A DNA stretch of 10,000 bases from Actinidia chinensis (lineage: Eukaryota > Streptophyta > Magnoliopsida > Ericales > Actinidiaceae), in assembly GCA_009663005.1 (NCBI GenBank), contig VIGQ01000581.1, positions 32,501-42,500 of the forward strand, read 5' to 3'. Position numbers and translations under genes: made by a program. The notes beneath the pieces were generated by a model, which saw nothing but the letters and a program-made list of their open reading frames with translations, ran no database searches and had not been told where the DNA came from. Of the stretch, positions 6,544 through 10,000 are shown in pieces (position 1 is the stretch's first letter; every line of letters begins with the position of its first letter).

Positions 6544-6989
6544 TGTTGAGTCTAGCCCACCTGGATGAGTCCAAGCTTGGTTGGTTCATATAGAGTGTCC
6601 ATGTGAAAGTGAATCTCTCGGGTTAACTAGAACTCTTGAAAAGATTATTTCTTGAAAAGTTAGTCTTAAGTTATGATAGGTTTTTTAGGTAGAATAGGAT
6701 AACGATTAAGTATCCTGTTGGATGTCTACCACCTCCTTCCTTTGGGATATAAAAGGTAGGGTAAGGTGTTGAGATTTATGTGTTGTGGGCTGAAAGTGGT
6801 ATACTGTGCTTTGAGAGTGAGAAGCAAGATAGAGAGAGATTGTGAGAGAGAGTGAGTCTCTTCCTTAGTAATCATCTTTGTTCGATTAGTGGATTATTGA
6901 TTTCTCTCCGTAAATGTAGGCATTATTGGTTGAACTACATAAATTCCTATTATCTTGTGTGTGATCGGTGATTCGTTTTGAGCACAATA
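6544..6989 (+). repeat. 3' LTR of the copia element (446 bp)
   Basis: Begins TGTTGAGTC right after the PPT and ends GAGCACAATA, aligned with GAGCACAACA at the end of the 5' LTR remnant; the terminal CA has become TA by a transition. It contains a TATA box (6748-6755) and a GA-rich transcribed region (about 6818-6860), as expected for U3-R-U5. Only the last 107 bases have a partner in the window. If a 5-bp target duplication existed, its right copy would be AGGAC at 6990-6994. Confidence 0.85.
6748..6755 (+). promoter_or_regulatory. TATA box of the copia LTR promoter
   Basis: TATAAAAG sits 205 bases into the LTR, preceded by a C/T-rich stretch and followed by the GA-rich R/U5 region. It is the only intact-looking promoter element of the retrotransposon, since the equivalent part of the 5' LTR is deleted. 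It could in principle drive read-out transcription into downstream DNA. Confidence 0.6.
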
Positions 6990-7530
6990 AGGACAATCGA
7001 ATGGAGGTCATAGATGAGTTCAAAAGGTCAATTAAAGTCTGGGTAAGGTGAATTTCGGCTATCTCGATGGCTAGTTGTGGTGGTCTCCCGCGAGCACCTG
7101 AAAATAACAATTTTTGGTATCGGTCCAACCAGCTATTCTACGTTTGTTTTCGCGGCCGTAATAGGGGTAGTAGGCTATGGCAGTGTATGGGGTAGTAGGC
7201 TATGCAGTGGTCTAGGTGGGCAGTGGTGGCCACCGTGGGGTGGCCTGTTTTGTTCTACATATCCTAATGTATGGGCGTATATATGTGTGTGTGTGTGTAT
7301 AGGTGAGAGAAAGGAGAGAAAGAGAGGGGTGAGATACTCATTGGAGGTGGCGTGGCGGTGGTGGATGTGCGACGGTGGAGTCGGTGGTACTCTACGATCT
7401 CTCTCTCACGTCTCCTTTTCTTTCCACCCTCGTTTTCTCTTCTCTCTCTTTCTTTGCCAAGCGCAGACAATTATTAGGGAAAAAATAACTGAAAAAGAAA
7501 AAGAACAACCAAAAAAAATGTCCTAATTGC
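6990..7530. other. Spacer of mixed composition with microsatellites, no supported gene
   Basis: A moderately GC-rich stretch follows the LTR. It includes a (TG)n run at 7284-7299, a GA-rich run (about 7303-7330), a GGTGG-rich run (about 7344-7390) and a long C/T-rich tract (about 7398-7455). A 149-codon open frame spans 7077-7526 on the plus strand, but its protein is low-complexity (W/G/V then S/F-rich) and its opposite strand is also open, so I do not call a gene. The G-rich part could fold into a two-tetrad quadruplex. Confidence 0.4.
7164..7212 (+). repeat. 25-bp tandem duplication
   Basis: GGGGTAGTAGGCTATGGCAG starting at 7164 recurs at 7189 as GGGGTAGTAGGCTATGCAG, with one base lost. 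Only two units are seen. It looks like a recent local duplication. Confidence 0.7.
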
Positions 7531-8116
7531 GGTGGCTTATTAGAGTGCTCCTCTCATCAAAATTTGGACCCCTCCATTTGGGAAATGGGAAAAATTTACC
7601 GAAAATAAGTTCCAGTCACAATTCTAATACATATTTGATTACTAAAGAAATTTGAAAATATTTACAGATGATCTTCTATCGAGAGCCTTTGCAACCATTA
7701 ATTGCGTCCCGAGAAAAAAATCTAAAACTTCTCAAATTTGCCCGTAAAAAATTAATTACGAATTTTTCATGCACTTTACCATAATTATACTGAACCAAAA
7801 AGAGTCAAACTGAATATCTACCAATCAAATCATCTTTAGACACTAATTATAATTTATTAATCATAATCACTTAATTAAACGAATTAACAAGTTAGTATAT
7901 GAAAACAAACTTTTTATCGCATCCTTTCTATCCTCTATTTTTTTTTTTGTAACACAACATGATGAATAGGATTGTTGATGAGGATGAATATGTAAAAAAT
8001 CACATTTTTATTTGTTTTGACCATGTAAATAGAATGAGTGAAAGAATGTTGTTTAGACTGTAGTTGCTCTTTAACGCCCCAAATCAAACCCAAACCAAAC
8101 CCAACAAATCCAAACC
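7531..8116. other. AT-rich intergenic DNA, no feature seen
   Basis: AT-rich with frequent stops in all frames. I see no repeat ends, RNA gene or promoter that I can support. The last 50 bases (from about 8072) are A/C-rich with CAAACC-type motifs leading up to the hAT terminus. TCCAAACC at 8109-8116 would be the left copy of that element's target site. Confidence 0.5.
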
Positions 8117-8424
8117 TAGGGCTCTCCAAACGCCGAGCCCAAAGCCCGGCCTAAGTCTGAAAAACGGTTTTCGGCCCGAGATCAACGGGCTGGGCTCGGG
8201 CTTAGGGGTTTGAAGCCCGAGCTCGATCCGAAGCCTGAGCCCGATAATTCCCTAAAGCCCAGCCCTAAAAAAGCCCAAAACTCCAAAAGTAGCATTTTTT
8301 TTAAAAAAAAATACGGCCGTTTTTTATACAATTTTAAATTTATAATTAAACAATGTATATTTTTGACCCCAAATAACGTAATCCTTTTCTTCAAGCTTAT
8401 TTAACTCCTAAAAATCTATAATAC

Positions 8425-8579
8425 CCATTCTCTCTTCAATTTTCACCACACCAACAATCTCACAATCTCTCTCTCTCAAGCTCTCTCAATCTTCAAACTC
8501 CTTCAAGTGAAGATTCAAAGTTATGAGTTTCAAGCCTCTTCATTCTTTCAAATTCCTTCATCATTTCAACACTTGTCAA
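8425..8579 (+). other. Putative leader / first exon of the hAT transposase transcript
   Basis: C/T-rich sequence with repeated CTCTCTCAA and CAATCT motifs resembles a plant 5' UTR. A short frame opens at ATG 8523-8525 and runs 19 codons to a possible splice donor GTAAAT at 8580-8585. The following 370 bases are T/A-rich, as in a plant intron. A candidate acceptor AG at 8948-8949 precedes the BED exon, but the phases of this exon and the BED frame do not match directly, so either the splice sites are wrong or the ATG lies elsewhere. Confidence 0.35.
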
Positions 8580-8954
8580 GTAAATCCGTTTTCATTTATT
8601 TTGTAGATAGTTGATTAATTATTTTAATTGCATAAATAATTATAGTTGAATTTTTAATTTTTACTTGTTAGTTGATTGCATAAATTTTTTTAAAAAAAAA
8701 TTAAATTTTAATGAATTACTTTTTTAAAAACACTAAAAGGACAATTAAAAATTATGTTAATTTTTCTTTCAATACTATGATGAAGAGAATGATATCTTTT
8801 GAAAAATTGGTAATAAGAATAATTAGATTCATTCCAACTGATTCAAGTACCACACAGATTTTTCAAGTTTTACAATACAAATTAGATTTCACAAAATATT
8901 TCAAACACTATTCGGTCATATCTCCTCATTTAATCTTTCAATGCACAAGAAATT

Positions 8955-9119
8955 AATAAAAATGGTGGTAAAAGATCTTCTTATGTTTGGCAAAAAATTT
9001 TACATAAAATAGAAGTTAAAAAAAATAATGGTACAATTAAAAAAAAAACAAAAAGTTGTAATATTTGTCGTAAGGTTTCATTTTGTATTATAAAATTTGG
9101 ACTTTGCTTGATGTATTGA
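8955..9119 (+). pseudogene. BED zinc-finger remnant of a hAT transposase
   Basis: The frame carries NKNGGKRSSYVWQKI, then HKIEVKKNNGTIKKK and SCNICRKVSF. This is the plant hAT BED-finger layout: a Ser-Tyr/Trp-Val-Trp aromatic entry, a basic linker, then the first zinc pair as CxxC (codons at 9057-9068). In the family a GTSHLKRH-type His/His or His/Cys pair follows; here the frame runs into an unrelated tail (CIIKFGLCLMY) and stops at 9117-9119, so the second zinc pair is missing. BED fingers bind the subterminal repeats of their own element. This copy is not expected to fold or act. Confidence 0.65.
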
Positions 9120-9284
9120 GTTTAAATGAACGATTATGGACTTGTGGGTTAAATTAGAGACAATTTAATTGAGATGATATAATGTAATTAAAAGTGGACG
9201 GGGCTGAAGTGTAATTTTTATAAAAATAATTGAATTGAATCTGTGCGCGAAAGGCTGTCGGCGTCGAAAGAAAAAAAACGAAAG

Positions 9285-9314
9285 GAAAAAGAAAAAGAAA
9301 AAGAAAAAGAAAAA
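9285..9314 (+). repeat. (GAAAAA)5 microsatellite
   Basis: Five exact units of GAAAAA, preceded by a related GA/A-rich stretch from about 9266. It lies about 45 bases upstream of the TATA box at 9360. On the other strand it creates a long low-complexity open frame that should not be read as a gene. Confidence 0.9.
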
Positions 9315-9359
9315 TAATAAAAAATAAAATTTATATATATAAATATAATTTATCAAATC

Positions 9360-9367
9360 TATAAATA
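9360..9367 (+). promoter_or_regulatory. Candidate plant Pol II core promoter (TATA box)
   Basis: TATAAATA in the context CTATAAATAGG matches the plant TATA consensus well. About 30 bases downstream, transcription would start near 9390-9400, where a GA-rich leader-like sequence begins. Upstream lie a GC-richer patch (9240-9265, with GCGCG and GGCGTCG) and the GAAAAA microsatellite. No coding region is confirmed, so this may be the promoter of a gene beyond the window or a lone TATA match. Confidence 0.45.
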
Positions 9368-9391
9368 GGAGCCAGTTAGAAAGGCTTGGAT

Positions 9392-9569
9392 GAAGGGAAG
9401 AAGGAAAGAATAAAAGAGAGAGAGAGAAAGAACTGAGAGAGAAAGTATATGGTGAGGTTAAGTTTTGATAACGAAAGATAGGGTGCAGGATCAACTGTGC
9501 GATGGACGTGGATCAATGCAAAATTTTTGTAGTATGATGATCATGAAAAGCCTTATCTTTAATCCGACG
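9392..9569 (+). other. Putative 5' UTR / first exon of a gene running off the window
   Basis: From about 9392 to 9447 the sequence is purine-rich (AGAGAGAGAGAAAG and similar), common in plant leaders. Composition then becomes mixed to about 9569, where GACG meets GTAGGTCAAT, a plausible splice donor (GT at 9570-9571), followed by T-rich intron-like DNA. Short frames occur (ATG 9503 gives only 11 codons; a frame from 9465 stays open into the putative intron and gains a spurious membrane-like stretch). I recognise no protein family. The exon may be wholly untranslated. Confidence 0.3.
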
Positions 9570-10000
9570 GTAGGTCAATTTCTATTTGAGGGTATAAGGG
9601 GGTTAGTTTGTTGGGTTTTACTTTTGGGTTTGTTGTTAATAGCTTATATAAAGTCTATTAAGATATTATTTTTTGTATTAAACGTGAAATGAAAAATTAG
9701 TTTTGATGAGTATAAATTATTTTTATGCGAAAATTAAGAGAAAGGAATGTTTAAAAATTTTATCTAAAATTATTTGCTTATATCGAATTATGTACAAACT
9801 TAATGCTCATAATTACTTATAAAAATATTTTTGACAGTAAATTACATTGAAATTGTCTCTTTAATGAATATGTTGGGTTACATTGAATTGATTGATAAAT
9901 GATTCTTATGTATACTGTGAAAGTAATTATTAAATATAAAAGTTCAAAATAATTTGAACTTGTGTTTTAGAAATGGAATTTGGAATGAGAATGAGATTGT
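9570..10000. other. T/A-rich DNA, possible intron
   Basis: AT-rich with T-biased runs and no supported coding frame up to the window end. It is compatible with a first intron behind the putative donor at 9570, or with plain spacer. Confidence 0.35.

Larger units (their letters stand above)
4018..6989 (+). mobile_element. Decayed, internally deleted Ty1/copia retrotransposon (TNT1/Tork-like)
   Basis: In order: 3' portion of the 5' LTR, tRNA-iMet-type PBS, GC-rich leader, 30-bp repeat array, gag remnant, protease and GAG-pre-integrase remnant, unassigned 3' internal DNA, PPT, and a full 3' LTR starting TGTTGAG. An autonomous copia is about 5 kb and encodes Gag-PR-IN-RT-RNase H. Here the integrase catalytic core, RT and RNase H are missing and the rest carries many stops and frameshifts, so the element is dead. 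The first 339 bases or so of the 5' LTR are gone, so no target duplication can be checked. Gag wording resembles retrovirus-related Pol TNT1-94-type proteins; the lineage call comes from memory of the family. Confidence 0.85.
8117..9119 (+). mobile_element. Left part of a hAT-Ac-like transposon, right end not in window
   Basis: TAGGGCTCTCCAA at 8117 matches the terminus of the MITE at 3101 at 12 of 13 bases. It is followed by about 160 bases rich in GCCCGAG/CGGGCT motifs, the usual hAT subterminal binding-site repeats. Then come an AT-rich stretch, a C/T-rich transcribed leader (about 8425-8520) with an intron-like T/A-rich interval, and an exon fragment encoding a BED zinc finger (8955-9119). 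The dimerisation/catalytic RNase H-like domain is absent before sequence identity is lost, so the element is truncated or its remainder is unrecognisable. Confidence 0.65.

Noticed and set aside
7077..7526. 149-codon open frame on the plus strand
   Set aside because: It starts at a GTG-like or arbitrary position, is driven by G-rich and C/T-rich tracts, has no domain or motif, and the opposite strand is also open.
8711..8956. 81-codon open frame before the BED exon
   Set aside because: It runs through T/A-rich intron-like DNA. MISFEKL faintly recalls the acidic N-terminus of hAT transposases but is too short and not in frame with the BED segment.
9165..9494. 109-codon open frame on the minus strand
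   Set aside because: Its sequence is long Phe/Ser/Leu runs translated from the GAAAAA and GA microsatellites and the leader. It is low complexity, not a protein.
9465..9692. 75-codon frame with a membrane-like C-terminal half
   Set aside because: The hydrophobic part is translated from T-rich DNA behind a good splice donor (9570), so it is more likely intron. The N-terminal part has no recognised motif.
1..10000. tRNA, rRNA or other structured RNA genes
   Set aside because: I saw no tRNA-type A/B boxes with a cloverleaf, no rRNA-like conserved blocks and no snRNA promoter signature. A covariance-model scan was not possible here.

Overview
This is a piece of plant nuclear genome made almost entirely of transposable-element debris. 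I see no intact protein-coding gene. The evidence for a plant is strong: a Ty1/copia element with a tRNA-iMet-type primer binding site and a TNT1-like Gag, hAT-type ends, Tourist/PIF-Harbinger-like MITEs, AT-rich spacers, and a plant-style TATA box followed by a GA-rich leader. The species, or even monocot versus eudicot, cannot be decided from the sequence.

Layout. 1-446 is featureless AT-rich DNA. 447-2896 is bracketed by imperfect inverted repeats of about 65 bp. It holds three same-orientation MITEs (517-993, 1947-2362, 2366-2792; the last two are head to tail), an AT-rich inverted repeat (1055-1219), and an island of gene-like composition without recognisable identity (1225-1716). 3101-3599 is a complete hAT-type MITE with an 8-bp target duplication. 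3889-4017 is the broken left end of another hAT-type element. It stops exactly where a truncated 5' LTR begins.

4018-6989 is a decayed, internally deleted copia retrotransposon. It reads: truncated 5' LTR, PBS, GC-rich leader, an array of nine 29-30 bp repeats, gag pseudogene, protease/GAG-pre-integrase remnant, an unidentified 3' internal segment, PPT and a 446-bp 3' LTR with a TATA box. Integrase core, reverse transcriptase and RNase H are absent. 6990-8116 is unannotatable spacer with microsatellites. 8117-9119 is the left end of a hAT-Ac-like element with its terminal sequence, leader and a broken BED zinc-finger exon. From about 9360 there is a plausible Pol II promoter and leader (TATA box, GA-rich transcript start). 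If real, its gene lies mostly beyond the window.

The parts do not form a pathway. The one functional link is mobilisation: the small hAT MITE and the BED-finger hAT end share 12 of 13 terminal bases, so the latter's family could have supplied the transposase. I found no convincing undescribed biological system. The most interesting structures are the inverted-repeat-bounded block with a gene-like island, the tandem MITE pair, the leader repeat array in the copia element, and the transition-only divergence of its LTRs.
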